DNA of 64,000 bases from Branchipolynoe longqiensis (GCA_030323885.1 CM059188.1:110569763-110633762), one strand, 5' to 3'; positions 21,441 to 31,610 are shown, numbered from the stretch's first letter. Made by a program: numbers and translations. The notes: a model not told the origin generated them from the letters alone.

Positions 21441-22003
21441 ACTGTTGACTACACAATTTGCAGCATGTCACACAATGAAATTTTGTCACCCAAAAGTTCC
21501 ATAGCAATATGGTAACATTACTGTCATATAACTAGATCAATATTAGTCAGATCAATGTGAGTATTTACATAGTATTTAGAATGTAAGCAGTTGGTAAAGT
21601 TGTAGTAAGTTTTAGTGTTCAGTTGCAGTTAGGCAAGCGGTATATAAATGTCAGTTTGTTAGAAATATGCTAGTGTAACTCTAGTGTAGATAGTTATGTG
21701 AGTTTATTAATTATGTTGTTGGGGTGGGGTTGTAAATAATACACAGGACGAGCTGTGACCAGTGAAGCAGTGGGACCAATCCCAAGGCATTTCGGTCTTA
21801 AATTTTACATTTTTATTTGGACTGTCTCTGTCATTGTATATGGTTGACTGGAAATAACGGAGGAACAGCAACAAATAAAAAATGCAGCTTTAAGATTTTC
21901 GAGTTAGTAACAGGTTTATTACAGTATCAGGATGCCCCACAAAACATCAGCACAAACTACTTAGCATACTTTTTAAAACTACTAACATGCACACTCTATC
22001 TAG
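21441..22003. other. Unassigned DNA upstream of LINE-A
   Basis: AT-rich, possibly decayed LINE sequence in its last 200 bases. No frame supports this. Confidence 0.4.
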
Positions 22004-22306
22004 CGCATTAATAAACTTAAAGAAATTGAACCATCTGTGGGAAAGCCACCACAGACTCATGCGGGAGGTCGGCGGGACCAAGTGGTCCTTAGCCGCTGCT
22101 GTATTGGCCACTTGTGGCTTACACATGCTTTTGAGCTCAAGGGGGAACCTCCCCCTGAATGTATTGGGTGTCAGTCCCTGCTGACACTCAAACACATTTT
22201 ACTAAGTTGCGTCAATTTTTTGGCCCTGCGCCAACAGTTCTGCACTGCAGACAGTATGCATGACCTTTTTACTAAGGTAAAACAGGAAAACATTTTAGCC
22301 TTTTGA
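22004..22306 (+). pseudogene. LINE-A C-terminal coding remnant (RNase H-type LINE end with CCHC-like knuckle)
   Basis: This is the end of a non-LTR retrotransposon polyprotein. The frame reads INKLKEIEPSVGKPPQTH, then RRDQVVLSRCCIGHLWLTHA, then PPECIGCQ, LTLKHILLSC and a final CNFLA-type helix. Known: this RRxxVxLxRxRIGHxxLTH...CxxCxxxxTxxHxxxxC signature closes the proteins of many I- and Jockey-like LINEs, after the RNase H domain. The fragment is broken: an in-frame TAG precedes it at 22001-22003, and a one-base loss near 22303 shifts the frame before the natural end at about 22340. The upstream reverse transcriptase is absent, which fits 5' truncation. Confidence 0.8.
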
Positions 22307-22572
22307 GGGCAGCTGGACTGTACCACGTCATATAGTTTACAAATAGATTCTATCAATTATTAATAAAACTTTTCTTTTTCTATGGGAATTTGTTTCCCTT
22401 GACCACAAATATATGATTGTGAGCTTTCTAATTTAATGAGTGTCTATTGGCACATAATTGATTGTCTGCTTTTACATGTAAAAGCGATGGTTTGAACAAA
22501 AAACAAACATTTCTCGCTGTGAATATGGCCTGTGCTGCCGACACGGTGTAAAACAACCACCAATCAATCAAA
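22307..22572 (+). mobile_element. LINE-A 3' UTR and tail
   Basis: This is the 3' part of the LINE-A fragment. It includes CTTTTACATGTAAAAG and a conserved end with GCTGCCGACACGGTGTAAAA followed by CAACCACCAATCAATCAA. The same end recurs without coding sequence at 15508-15578, 31826-31945, 50165-50228 and 61925-62065, which shows where the LINE 3' terminus lies. Confidence 0.7.
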
Positions 22573-22684
22573 CTATCTAGCCCGGTAACCTATGTCATTG
22601 CAGCGAGGGAGGGTAGGACGAGAGATAACAAAGCAATCTACATAACCCTCCCAATGGCTTACCTCAGTCTATAATGTGTCATTT

Positions 22685-23333
22685 AAAGGCACTGTCACAC
22701 TACGACGTGTGGCGTTAGTGTGTGCCCAAACGTATGGCAATTTACCAGTACGTCGGCATTCATCAAACTTTGCAGTGGCGGGGGATGAAAATTGGCATAC
22801 ACACAATGTACACACAACGTACACACAACGTACGTAACATATGAAGAACATATCTCTGACCTATCGCATATGCTCATGGTACACTTACCAAAGTTACGTA
22901 TATTACTTCATCGCTAGAAGTATGGCATATACGTTACGCTGGAGATATGGCAGGCATACGTTTGAAGTATGTTAGGAGTACGTTATGAATCCGTTGGCTG
23001 TACGTGGAATGCACAGCTAAACATATGGCTAATGTGTGCATAGCATACACCGATGTACTCCGATCGACGCTGAGCATACGCCGAGCGTATGAGAAACGTA
23101 TGAGCCATATGGCGACATACGTTGACAATTTTGAACATGCACAAAATATTTTTAGCAGCTCGAACTATGCCGACCTATGCTGACCTATGCCGACCTGTGC
23201 CGCCGTACCCCAAGGGTACTCAACCTATGCCCAATGTATACGTAACCTATGATGCTGTATGCCGACGTGTTGGTCGAAAATCACATACGTTGGCATACGC
23301 TAATGCTATACGTCGTAGTGTGACAGCCCCTTT
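22685..23333. mobile_element. MITE-E
   Basis: Inverted ends AAAGGCACTGTCACACTACG and CGTAGTGTGACAGCCCCTTT. The inside is packed with short ACGTATG/CATACGT-type units and ACGTACGT-like palindromes. Non-coding. Confidence 0.7.
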
Positions 23334-23469
23334 AACTCAAACTGTATTGGTCTCTACACAGCTGAACGTTCTGGGATCACAGACAATCTCACTGATTTTC
23401 AAAATGAGAATTGATAGTTGTGGATTTAGTTATGATGCATCCTGTAGGCGCTTGCTTTGCATTGCCTAA

Positions 23470-23568
23470 TCATCTGGTCACAGCTATTGGCTCAATCGAT
23501 TCAATTCCGCTGACAATGTCGGAGACATGATAATTGAACTTCCCCCTCGTATCCCTGTGCTCCACAAT
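23470..23568 (-). CDS. Candidate minus-strand terminal exon, unrecognised
   Basis: Unrecognised. On the minus strand a pyrimidine-rich acceptor (TTTGTTCCTTCATTTTACAG) ends at plus position 23569. From 23568 downward 32 codons are open, then TGA at 23470-23472. The peptide begins IVEHRDTRGKFNYHVSDI and ends in SIEPIAVTR; it is balanced and non-repetitive, unlike the surrounding repeat translations. The exon lies between MITE-E (ends 23333) and a SINE-1 copy (starts about 23622), in sequence with no similarity to the repeats here. Upstream exons should lie at higher coordinates, but I could not identify any. Thirty-two open codons can arise by chance, so support rests on the acceptor and the composition. 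Confidence 0.33.
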   Translation of the reverse strand: MVEHRDTRGKFNYHVSDIVSGIESIEPIAVTR

Positions 23569-23621
23569 CTGTAAAATGAAGGAACAAAAACCAAAGTACA
23601 ACTCCTTGTAGTTATCCATGG

Positions 23622-23955
23622 CGGGATGTGGGGACCGAATTCGTATAGTACAGGCTCCCCATGCACAAGGTCGGGAGTTCGAAACCAGGCTGAGTTAAAC
23701 TAGTTCCTTATGAATTGATAGTTGTCGATACCTAGCCTGGCGCTTGTTATTAATAGGATAGGACAAGGACTGGTTAGCACAGTATCACGATAATGTGACT
23801 GTGTGGGATGTCAGTTCATGGTGCTGGTGGTCTGATCTCCAAATAGGGAAGCCCTATACAGTCATTATGAATGTGCACTGTCACAAGTTGCTCCTCGGTC
23901 TGATATCACGTTAAATGTTGCTAGAACGTAAAACAACAATAAAACAACAACAAAA
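23622..23955 (+). mobile_element. SINE-1
   Basis: Full copy with a diverged head (GGTCGGGAGTTCGAAACC is the box B region), the core and a long (CAA)n tail. Confidence 0.75.
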
Positions 23956-24047
23956 GCAAATATGTATCCATTCCCAGGCTACATTGAGAGCAATGAACAA
24001 CATGACACTATCCTGGCAATTTGTTCATTGTAACAGCGATTTTAAAC

Positions 24048-24645
24048 TAAGAGACATATGGAGACATGTGAAACACGTGGAGACATGCGGAAACATGTGG
24101 AGACATGTGGAGACATGTGGAGACATGTGGAGACATGTGGAGACTTTGGAGACATGCAGAGACATATGTATACATCCGGAGACATTCGGAGACATGTATA
24201 GACATGTGTAGACATGTGTAGACACGTGGGGACATGTGGAGACATGTATAACCATATGGAGACATGTGGAGACACGTGGAGACATGTGGAGATATGTGGA
24301 GACATACATAGACATGTGGATGCATGTGGAGTTATATGGAGACACGTGGCTACATATGGAGACATGGGAATACATAGGGAGACAGGTGGATACATGTGGA
24401 TACATGTGGGGACATGTGGAGACATGTGGAGACATGTGGGTACATATGGAGACATATGGAGACATATGGATAATGATGGATACATGGGGATACACATGGA
24501 GACATGTTGAGACATGTTGAGACATGTTCATACATGTTGAGCCGTGTTGAGACATGTTGAGACATGTTGAGGCATGTTGAGACATGTGAAGACATGTGGG
24601 GACATGTGAAGACATGTGGATATATGTGGAGACATGTCGGTCATT
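24048..24645 (+). repeat. 10-bp satellite, about 60 units
   Basis: Consensus GGAGACATGT, each unit carrying an ACATGT palindrome, with sub-variants (TGAGACATGT at 24505-24590). All frames on both strands stay mostly open and read as MWRHVETCGD-like or CLHMSPHVST-like repeats. Confidence 0.93.
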
Positions 24646-25089
24646 CCTGGGGTGGTGATCATTGGTGGCTGGGTGGGGGTGAGTATCTGGGATAAAACCC
24701 AGCCCATGATTAGTCGACCCAACCATGTTATCCTGATACATAATTGATGATGATTTAGCGGTTGTAATTACAGGACGGAGACCCAACATTAAAATGGATG
24801 CGCCATGAATAAGTTATTGCGCGCATGCGTCATTCAGATGATGCAGTGGTGCCCTCTTCTGAATGCTTGGCGGATGCCAGATATCTCTGTCAACGTTGAC
24901 GGCTACATCCGCGATGACGTGATATAATAAGGAGCGAGAACCTTGCCTAATGTACACTTGCTTGCTTGCCGAATAGCTTCTCTAACATAAAGCATGTGTG
25001 AAAAGACATGTGTAGAAGTGCGAGTGCAGATTTCCTTCTCTCTGGCGCAGTTAATGTCCGAAACTGATTCATTTGTTACAAGAAAAAGG
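24646..25089. other. Unassigned DNA between arrays
   Basis: No feature seen. 26521-27071 and 28991-29422 are likewise unassigned. They include G runs at 29057-29072 and 29311-29320. Confidence 0.45.
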
Positions 25090-25380
25090 AGATTGTCGCT
25101 GAAAAGATGGCGAGTCGTTGAAAGTAGGAGCGGCATTCCTTATGCCTGCTGGGTGTGTGGCGGTAATTGGCTGGAAAGATGGCATGTTAATGAAAGTAGG
25201 AGCGGCATTCCTTATACATGCTTGGAATGTGTCTGTAATTGGCTGGAAAGATGCTGGCTCAGTGAATATAGGAGCAGCATTCCTTATACATGCTGGGTGT
25301 GTGGTGGTAATTGGCTGGAAAGATGGCCTGTCATGGACAGTAGGAGTGGCATTCTTTGTCCGTGATGCTCAGCAACACGG
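25090..25380 (+). repeat. 72-bp satellite, left block, about 4 units
   Basis: GTAATTGGCTGGAAAGATGG recurs at 25163, 25235 and 25307, exactly 72 bases apart, with GTAGGAGCGGCATTCCTTAT between. Because 72 is divisible by three, 24-residue repeats appear in open frames. Confidence 0.9.
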
Positions 25381-25386
25381 GTAATT

Positions 25387-25842
25387 TGTCACGTGGACAC
25401 AGCCATAGCCATAGTAGTAACTAAGGAGGTCTACATGCTGCCACCTATTGAGAAACAATTGTATTAGTATATGTCTTGTGTGCCAGCACCGCCTATCTTC
25501 ACTTTTAAGATATGAAACCTGATTAGCCTAAGTAAACACTATCGGACTGCCATCTTCAGACGCTTTTTTGAACTAATTAACCTGTATGAGCATATATAAG
25601 GCCAGGTGCTGTGGCAGTGAGCTCACTTCGACATGGGCACAAGGAGGACACTGACTAGCCTTAAAACTGGCACCCACCCAACCCCAAAGGACATTTATTA
25701 AGGGCAATGGTTAAAGCTTCTATGACCTCACTGAACTATTGAACTTGTTGTTGAATTCGAACGTCTTGTCGAACAAAAAAGACTTACACTGCTGGAACTA
25801 TAATAAATCCAACCGTAAACTAATCTGCTGTGTCGTTTGTCA
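25387..25842 (+). mobile_element. Possible solo LTR inside a 72-bp tandem array
   Basis: A 456-bp unit starts TGTCACGTGG and ends GTCGTTTGTCA, with AATT directly outside both ends. It holds TATATAAGG at about 25595 and AATAAA at about 25802, ordered as promoter and poly(A) signals of an LTR. The 72-bp array stops on its left and resumes on its right. Array phase suggests the foreign DNA could begin as early as 25357 (TGTCCGTGATGC), so the left edge is uncertain. Known: TG...CA ends and 4-5 bp duplications are typical of Ty3/gypsy LTRs. No coding interior. Confidence 0.45.
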
Positions 25843-25844
25843 AA

Positions 25845-26520
25845 TTATACTAGCTGGGTGTGTGTTTGTAATGGGTTGAAAAGATGGCGGATCAATGAAA
25901 TTAGGAGCAGCATTCCTTATACAATCTTGGAATGTGTCTGTAATTGGCTACAAAGATGGCAGGTCGGTGAAAGTAGGAGCGGCATTCCTTATACATGCTG
26001 GGTATATGGTGGTAATTGGCTGAAAAGATGATGGGTCAGCGAAAGTAGGAGCAGCATTCCTTATGCATGCTCGGTATGTGTTTGTAATTGGCTGAAAAGA
26101 TGGTGGGTCAGTAAAAGTAGGAGTGGCATTGCTTATACATGCTCGGTATGTGTTTGTAATTGGCTACAAAGATGGTGGGTCAGGGAAAGTAGGAGTGGCA
26201 TTGCTTATACATACTCGGTATGTGTTTGTAATTGGCTGAAAAGATGGTGGGTCAGGGAAAGTAGGAGTGGCATTACTTATACATGCTCGGTAGGTGTTTG
26301 TAATTGGCTGAAAAGATGGCGGGTCAGGGAAAGTAGAAGTGGCATTGCTTTTACATCCTCGGTATGTGTTTGTAATTGGCTGAAAAGATGGGGGGTCAGT
26401 GAAAGTAGGAGCGGCATTCCTTATATGTGCTCGGTATGTGTTTGTAATTGGCTGAAAAGATGGCGGGTCAGTGAAAGTACAAGCGGCATTCCATATACAT
26501 GTTGGGTATGAGTCTGTAAT
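25845..26520 (+). repeat. 72-bp satellite, right block, about 9 units
   Basis: It continues the same unit (GTTTGTAATTGGCTGAAAAG, AGTAGGAGTGGCATTGCTTA). The units here resemble each other more than those of the left block. Confidence 0.9.
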
Positions 26521-27071
26521 GGGCCCACACCTTCAACACCAAAACGAGGCTACATTAATAGCAGCTGAGGTTAGCGGATAATAGCTTAACCCTGGCTTGT
26601 CCTGTCAGGATGGCCATAAACCAAGGCGCAGTGTTATGAGCACACTGACATGTAGTTGAAGGAAATTGCCCCCATAATCTTATATTATCGCCAGGGTTGT
26701 GGGGTGGGAGAGGGAGGGCGCAGACACCGACGAAACATGAGTCTTGTCAGGACAACAGCTATTGCCACACACCGTGATAAAGAACCCCCATCCCCCAAAC
26801 ATGATTGAATGGGGAAAAAGGTGGTGTAGGGCACATTCCAATTATGAACAATGTTACGCCATGCTCTATAGCACAGTCAGAACCTATCTGCTTCGTTGTT
26901 ATTGTAAAATCATAGCCATTCATTTTGGAGTGATGACACTTTTTTTTTGTAACGGACAATCCATTGTAAATCCCCAAACCAACAAATAAACACTACACAT
27001 TAACTATTGATAGAGGCATGGGAGTGATGAAAATGGGATGGTATTTTTTTTGTGGGTACATAAGTTGTTTA

Positions 27072-27182
27072 AGCAGGGGAAATTTCACTCATGGACGATT
27101 GGCCTTCCTCATTCCACTGCTCCTCGCCCTACCCTAATAATGCTGAGTGCCTGGCTAGGAAGCGACAAGTATCGAATGCAGT
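27072..27182 (-). mobile_element. SINE-1b, 5'-truncated
   Basis: The plus strand reads TTTAAGCAGGGGAAATTTCA, CTTCCTCATTCCACTGCTCC and TAATGCTGAGTGCCTGGCTA, the reverse of the SINE-1b junction. Confidence 0.62.
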
Positions 27183-27299
27183 TTTACATTCTGACAACAT
27201 TGCAGGTTATGTAAATGAGAACTAATGTGCCTAGAGCCGGATTCGAACCCCATGTTTGTTGTTGTTGTAAATATAGTTTGTTAATTGAAAATATGGAAT

Positions 27300-27432
27300 A
27301 TATATAGGTTCATGGTGGCGGAGGCCTGGGGCAGCACTATAAAGTCACCATGAGAGCGCACTTTCACAAGTCGATACCCATCCTGATATTACCTTAAATA
27401 TTGCCAGGACGTAAAGCTCCAACAACTAACTA
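27300..27432 (+). mobile_element. SINE-1, 5'-truncated
   Basis: Only the 3' 130 bases (GGGGCAGCACTATAAAGTCA to CAACAACTAACTAA). Confidence 0.62.
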
Positions 27433-27636
27433 ATACATGCTGAGAATGGAGAATTAACCGCAGGGTTGGGATTATTACGAGGATTTACTAGTTGTGTACC
27501 AACTCCCAACCGAGTCACCTTCTAGGTAGACTTCTTTCTGGATTGATAGTATAAATATTCTTTTAAAAGATCATTCATTTTGGGTGTGATTTCCGGTGAT
27601 GTAACAACTTCGCGGGAGCTGAATTTCCTGCACAAA

Positions 27637-27764
27637 ATGCCTCTTTTTGCCTGTCGGTCCACAAGTGAGCCAGTCGAAATGGAGTGTGAAGGAGACGCAG
27701 CAGACCGTCGGACACCAGCAGAAGAACTTCCGGCCAAATGGACACGATCAATCACATGTGAGGG
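27637..27764 (+). CDS. Candidate first coding exon, unrecognised
   Basis: Unrecognised. An ATG at 27637 in a fair context (CACAAAATGC) opens 128 bases of coding-like sequence: MPLFACRSTSEPVEMECEG, then an Ala/Arg/Glu-rich part ending WTRSITCEG. It runs into a good donor, GTGAGT, at 27765. The 60 bases before the ATG are CpG-containing (TTCCGGTGATG, TTCGCGGGAG), as in a promoter or 5' UTR. Directly after the donor comes a G run of about 18 bases and then the 13-bp satellite. The exon would end in phase 2. There is no signal peptide, so it is unlikely to be the first exon of the channel gene downstream. Confidence 0.25.
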
Positions 27765-27920
27765 GTGAGTGTGGGGGGGGGGGGGGGGGGGCTTGGAGCT
27801 GGGCTTCTCAGCCAGGAGGCCAAGACAAAATGTAAACTGGGTAGCACTAGGGGCGATCCCGCCCCGACCACGGAGCATGCGCCTGCACCGAACGCGCGCA
27901 GTGGAACAGGACGTGGGATG

Positions 27921-28413
27921 GACATGCGGAACGGAGATATGGAACAGAGACGCAGAACTGCAACACGGAACGAAAACGTGGCATGGAGATGTGGAATGGA
28001 GATGCAGAACTGAGATGCAGAACGGATACACGGAATGGAGAGACGGAACGGAGACACGGGACTGAGATGCGGCACAGAGACGCAGAACGGAGATGTGGCC
28101 TGGAGACGAGGCACAGAGACTCGGAACTGGGACACGTAATGGAGACGCGGAACAAAGACCCAGAGCCGAGATGTGAAATAGATACGTGGGACCAAGACGT
28201 GGAACGAAGATGTGGAACTGAGTGGCAGAACCGAGACACGGCACGGAGATGCAGAACGGAGATCCAAAACTGAGATGCAGCACAGAGACGCAGAACGGAG
28301 ATGTGGCGTCGAGATGTGGCACCAAGATGTGACACAGACATGCAGGATGGAGATGCGTCACAGAGACACATAATGGAGATGCGGAATAGAAACGTGGAAC
28401 CGAGACGTGGCCA
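27921..28413 (+). repeat. 13-bp satellite, 38 units without net indel
   Basis: Units of consensus GAGATGCGGAACG run from 27921 to 28413. The unit starting at 28402 is exactly 37 x 13 bases after the first. Units differ by substitutions at many positions. The 303-codon and other open frames here are artefacts of a stop-poor unit. Confidence 0.92.
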
Positions 28414-28516
28414 TGAATCTCAGCACAAACCAACTGACAGCTTCAATATTTCAATGGCGCATACCGCGAAAGGAAAGTTATGTCGCCATGTCAACAGCGA
28501 CCGAATCACAGCGCAG

Positions 28517-28715
28517 ATTGATTGACTGGACGGGGTTTTAAAGTGTTGGCAACAGTTGAAGTCATCATGTCAGGATGGGAATACTGACTTGTAACGTTGT
28601 GCTGACATGTTGGCTTTATAGTGCAACCACATTGGGATATCGCGCCACAAGCACCATGACGCGATATCCGACTCAATCGACATAACCAAATCAGTCCTTG
28701 CCATATCCTAATTTT
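28517..28715 (-). mobile_element. SINE-1 fragment, left arm of an inverted pair
   Basis: A diverged minus-strand 3' part (TTGTAACGTTGTGCTGACAT, CAGTCCTTGCCATATCCTAA). It faces the plus copy at 28735. Confidence 0.6.
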
Positions 28716-28734
28716 TTTCCTAGCAGGACATGGT

Positions 28735-28990
28735 GACCGATGACTTGCAAAATTGATACTTGTCACTACCTAGCCTGGCGCTCGGCATTACTAGGATAAG
28801 GCACGGCATGGTTACCTCAGCATCAGGATAATATGACTGTGGGAGATATCAGGTCATGCTGCTGGCAGCCTGGTCTCCCAGTGGGGCAGCACTATGTAAT
28901 CGCCATAAGTGCGTGATGTCACAAATCAATATGCCCATCCTGATATGAAAATAGACGTTGCCAGGATGTAAAACCCCAACAAACAAAACT
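28735..28990 (+). mobile_element. SINE-1, head missing, right arm of an inverted pair
   Basis: It starts at GATGACTTGCAAAATTGATA and runs to a full tail (AAAACCCCAACAAACAAAA). Only about 20 bases separate it from the minus copy. Confidence 0.7.
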
Positions 28991-29422
28991 AGCAGAGAAG
29001 GCCGTGCATCAGTTTGCTACAAATATTGGCTCGCCTCGGTCGAGTCTGTGTGTGTGTGGGGGGGGGGGGGGGGGTGCCTCCACTACAGAGATTAAACACG
29101 TGACAGCTGTTAGTTCTCTACATAGCGGTACACATGAAGGCCTGGACATGCTTTATGAGGCGCGTCTAGGCGGGCGCTGATGCCCCATAACCGGGGAGGG
29201 CGCCGGTGACGACGGCCATGGGGAGGCTATCTAATCTGGGTGGCACAATGTAGGCCCCGGCGATAACTCGCTTTTATCGAATGAAAGCTGTGTCTAAATT
29301 TTCAGATTAGAAAGGGGGGGGGGGGAAATAAGTAAAATCACAAACTAGCAAATAGTTAATAATAATAGCCTTGTGATTCTGGAAAAAACAATTTGTGTAG
29401 AAATCCATTTCCGGAATTACAA

Positions 29423-29612
29423 AATGGTATTGAATTTGATTCCCAATGTTGGTAGATTATGGGATCGTGGGTTTGAATCCTGGTCGAGTCAAACCGATGA
29501 CTAAAACATTGATACTTGTTGCTTCCTAGCCAGGCGCTCAGCATTATTAGGATAGAGCAAGGAGCAGTGGAATGAGGAAGACCATCATCCCCTGCTTAAA
29601 CAACTAATGTAC
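29423..29612 (+). mobile_element. SINE-1b
   Basis: Head with box-B-like GTGGGTTTGAATCCTGG, the SINE-1 first block to GGATAGAGCAAGGA, then GCAGTGGAATGAGGAAGACC and CCCCTGCTTAAACAACTAAT. Confidence 0.68.
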
Positions 29613-30632
29613 CATCAACAAAAAATATGTGTTAATGAGTTAACACAAATTTAAGTGGTAAATGCAACTATGTGGAAATAAACAATGCAAAATGAGTAGG
29701 CGTATATGAACATGTTTAAAGGACATTTACAGGTACACTGTCACCATATTATAAAGCATGTACTTCTCACATGGTATGCGGGTAATGCAGTACCTCGGAT
29801 ACCTTAGGTGCTAAAATACCTCAGGGAGTTTGATGCCCCTGCCTTGCAAAGTTGTAAACCACTGCCTTGTGGTACAAGTTCTGGTTCTTGATAGAATCAA
29901 AGGCTAAGGGAGCAAACCCTAACAGAAAACCATGTTATCGTGGCAGCATTAAGGGCGGTGATGAATGGAACTCCCAACATCTCCCGACCAGTCACTGCAG
30001 GGACAAATAGTTTGCGCCTGTCTTGACATGTTCTTGCCGGTGTGAGACCTCTATTTGCTCCCTGAGAGAGTGCCGCTAGTAACTTGCAAAAGCCAGCAGC
30101 ACTTCAACACGTTGCAAGCAGCTTTTATGAAATGTACAACCGCACAAAGCGGTGGTTGAGTAATGAAAGCAGTCTTTGTCACATTGCGACTGACAGCATG
30201 ATGATGATGATGACTTCTCACATAGAACTTCAATTCTCATATAGAAGTTCTCGGACAAGTCCCTAGAAACTTCCCGAGAAAACAGTGGTGTGAAGTAAAT
30301 CCTTGTGTGGGTAAATAGTTAGTTCGGTATCGGGTACTACATGATTTCTCAGTGTGGTATTTATTACCTTACTCGCCATCGAATGACAGACTGCTTGTTA
30401 ATTGCAGCTTTTCTAGTTCCAGAAACGTAGTTAGGTCGTCTGCAGTTACCAGAACTTCGCCATTGCGGCCATTATTCTATTTCTTTTTAGTTAATCGAAC
30501 AAAATTAAGAAGGGTGTTTGTCTTGTCATTCCATTCATTAAAAATGAAAACGCTGTCGACAGCAGATTCCGACTTGCGCTTCCTTCTGCCCAAAGCCAAG
30601 GCGTCGTAGAGCTGATTGCACTGTTTGTGCGT
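29613..30632. other. Unassigned DNA with one LINE end
   Basis: Besides the LINE end at 30115-30215 nothing is certain. A minus-strand open stretch at about 30490-30615 (coding-like, ending KKK-stop) was considered but has no start or acceptor. Confidence 0.4.
30115..30215 (+). mobile_element. LINE 3' end related to the 14.2-14.6 kb insertion
   Basis: It shares TAATGAAAGCAGTCTTTGTC, CATTGCGACTGACAGC and the (ATG)n tail with the minus-strand end of the LINE at 14163-14589. Sequence upstream of about 30150 diverges, so this is another subfamily or a composite. Five ATG units end it at about 30213. Confidence 0.55.
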
Positions 30633-30905
30633 TCTTGTTTTACGTCCTAGCTACATCTAAGGTCATATCAGGACGGGTGATGACTTGTGACAGCGCGCAG
30701 TCATGGTGATTTTATAGTGCTGCCCCACTGGGAGACCAGGCTGCCCGCACCATAAACTTCACACTATCCTGACACTGAGCGAAACCAGTCCTTGCCCTGT
30801 CCTAATAATGCCGAGCACCTGGCTAGGAAGGGACAAGTATAAATTGTTAAGTCATTGGTTCGACTCGACCAGGGCTCGAACCCACGAAGCCATGGGTTCG
30901 GAACC
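30633..30905 (-). mobile_element. SINE-1
   Basis: Nearly full minus-strand copy (TTTTACGTCCTAGCTACATC to the head with GGGCTCGAACCCACGA). Confidence 0.75.
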
Positions 30906-31089
30906 CACAATCTCCGATAAAAGGAGCCGGCCATCCTGTCTGGTCTATAGGTGTTATATGCACGATCACAAGGCAAGGACTGCCCGATTCGATGTCAAGA
31001 TAATGGGACTGATTAGGATATCGGACAAAGGTGCCAAGGACGACATGTCTTGTATATTTCTCTTTGTAGGGCAGCTCTATGAAGTTGTT

Positions 31090-31145
31090 TGTTGTTTGTT
31101 GGAGTTTTACATCCTGGCAACATATCATATCAGGACGGTCACTGT
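31090..31145 (-). mobile_element. SINE-1 3' end
   Basis: A 55-base minus-strand tail end (GGAGTTTTACATCCTGGCAA). Confidence 0.5.
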
Positions 31146-31189
31146 CAAGTTTATTACTAAAACAAAATTCAAAGGATTTGAACCAAATT

Positions 31190-31280
31190 GGACTAGTGAT
31201 GCCTAGCAGTGAAAACAAGAAGACAGTGTTAATACATTTGTCCATTAATGAGCAGGGTAAATAAATTCATCAGAAAAAAG
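31190..31280 (+). mobile_element. LINE-B 3' end, 5'-truncated
   Basis: It contains GCAGTGAAAACAAGAAGACA and ends GAGCAGGGTAAATAAATTCA TCAGAAAAAA, the LINE-B terminus in plus orientation. Confidence 0.55.
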
Positions 31281-31429
31281 CTTTGGATTTGAAAATCATG
31301 AAAAATACTAAGCAAATCTAGGTTTTGGGGAAGACTTGCTAGCACGTTGATCAAAATACTAACAACCAAACACCCTCACCATTTACAATATGCCTGAAGA
31401 ACAATGTTTAAAAACTGTCATTTACTATA

Positions 31430-31610
31430 CAGTAAAACCTCTCTAAATCGACCGACCTTGGGACCTACCTTAAGTGGTCCATTTAGGGAGGTGGTCGGAT
31501 TAGGGAGTTAGAAGAATATGGTTACACTGGTATTGTTGGGACCCACATAAAGCGATCGATATTGGAGAGTGGTCGATCTATGGAGATGGTCGGTTAGAGA
31601 GGTTTTACTG
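31430..31610. mobile_element. MITE-G (pogo/Tc1-mariner-like)
   Basis: Inverted ends CAGTAAAACCTCTCTAA and TTAGAGAGGTTTTACTG, flanked by TA on both sides (31428-31429, 31611-31612). The 181-bp body is largely self-complementary. Known: CAGTANAACC ends with TA duplication fit pogo-type elements. Confidence 0.8.

Noticed and set aside
24025..24789. 254-codon minus-strand frame rich in HMSPHVSTC
   Set aside because: Translation of the 10-bp satellite, with similar frames in all registers.
27522..28433. 303-codon minus-strand frame
   Set aside because: It is produced by the stop-poor 13-bp satellite. Several other frames on both strands are open over the same interval.
30490..30615. Minus-strand coding-like stretch near a SINE-1 end
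   Set aside because: About 40 codons are open, but there is no start codon or good acceptor, and it begins at a repeat boundary.
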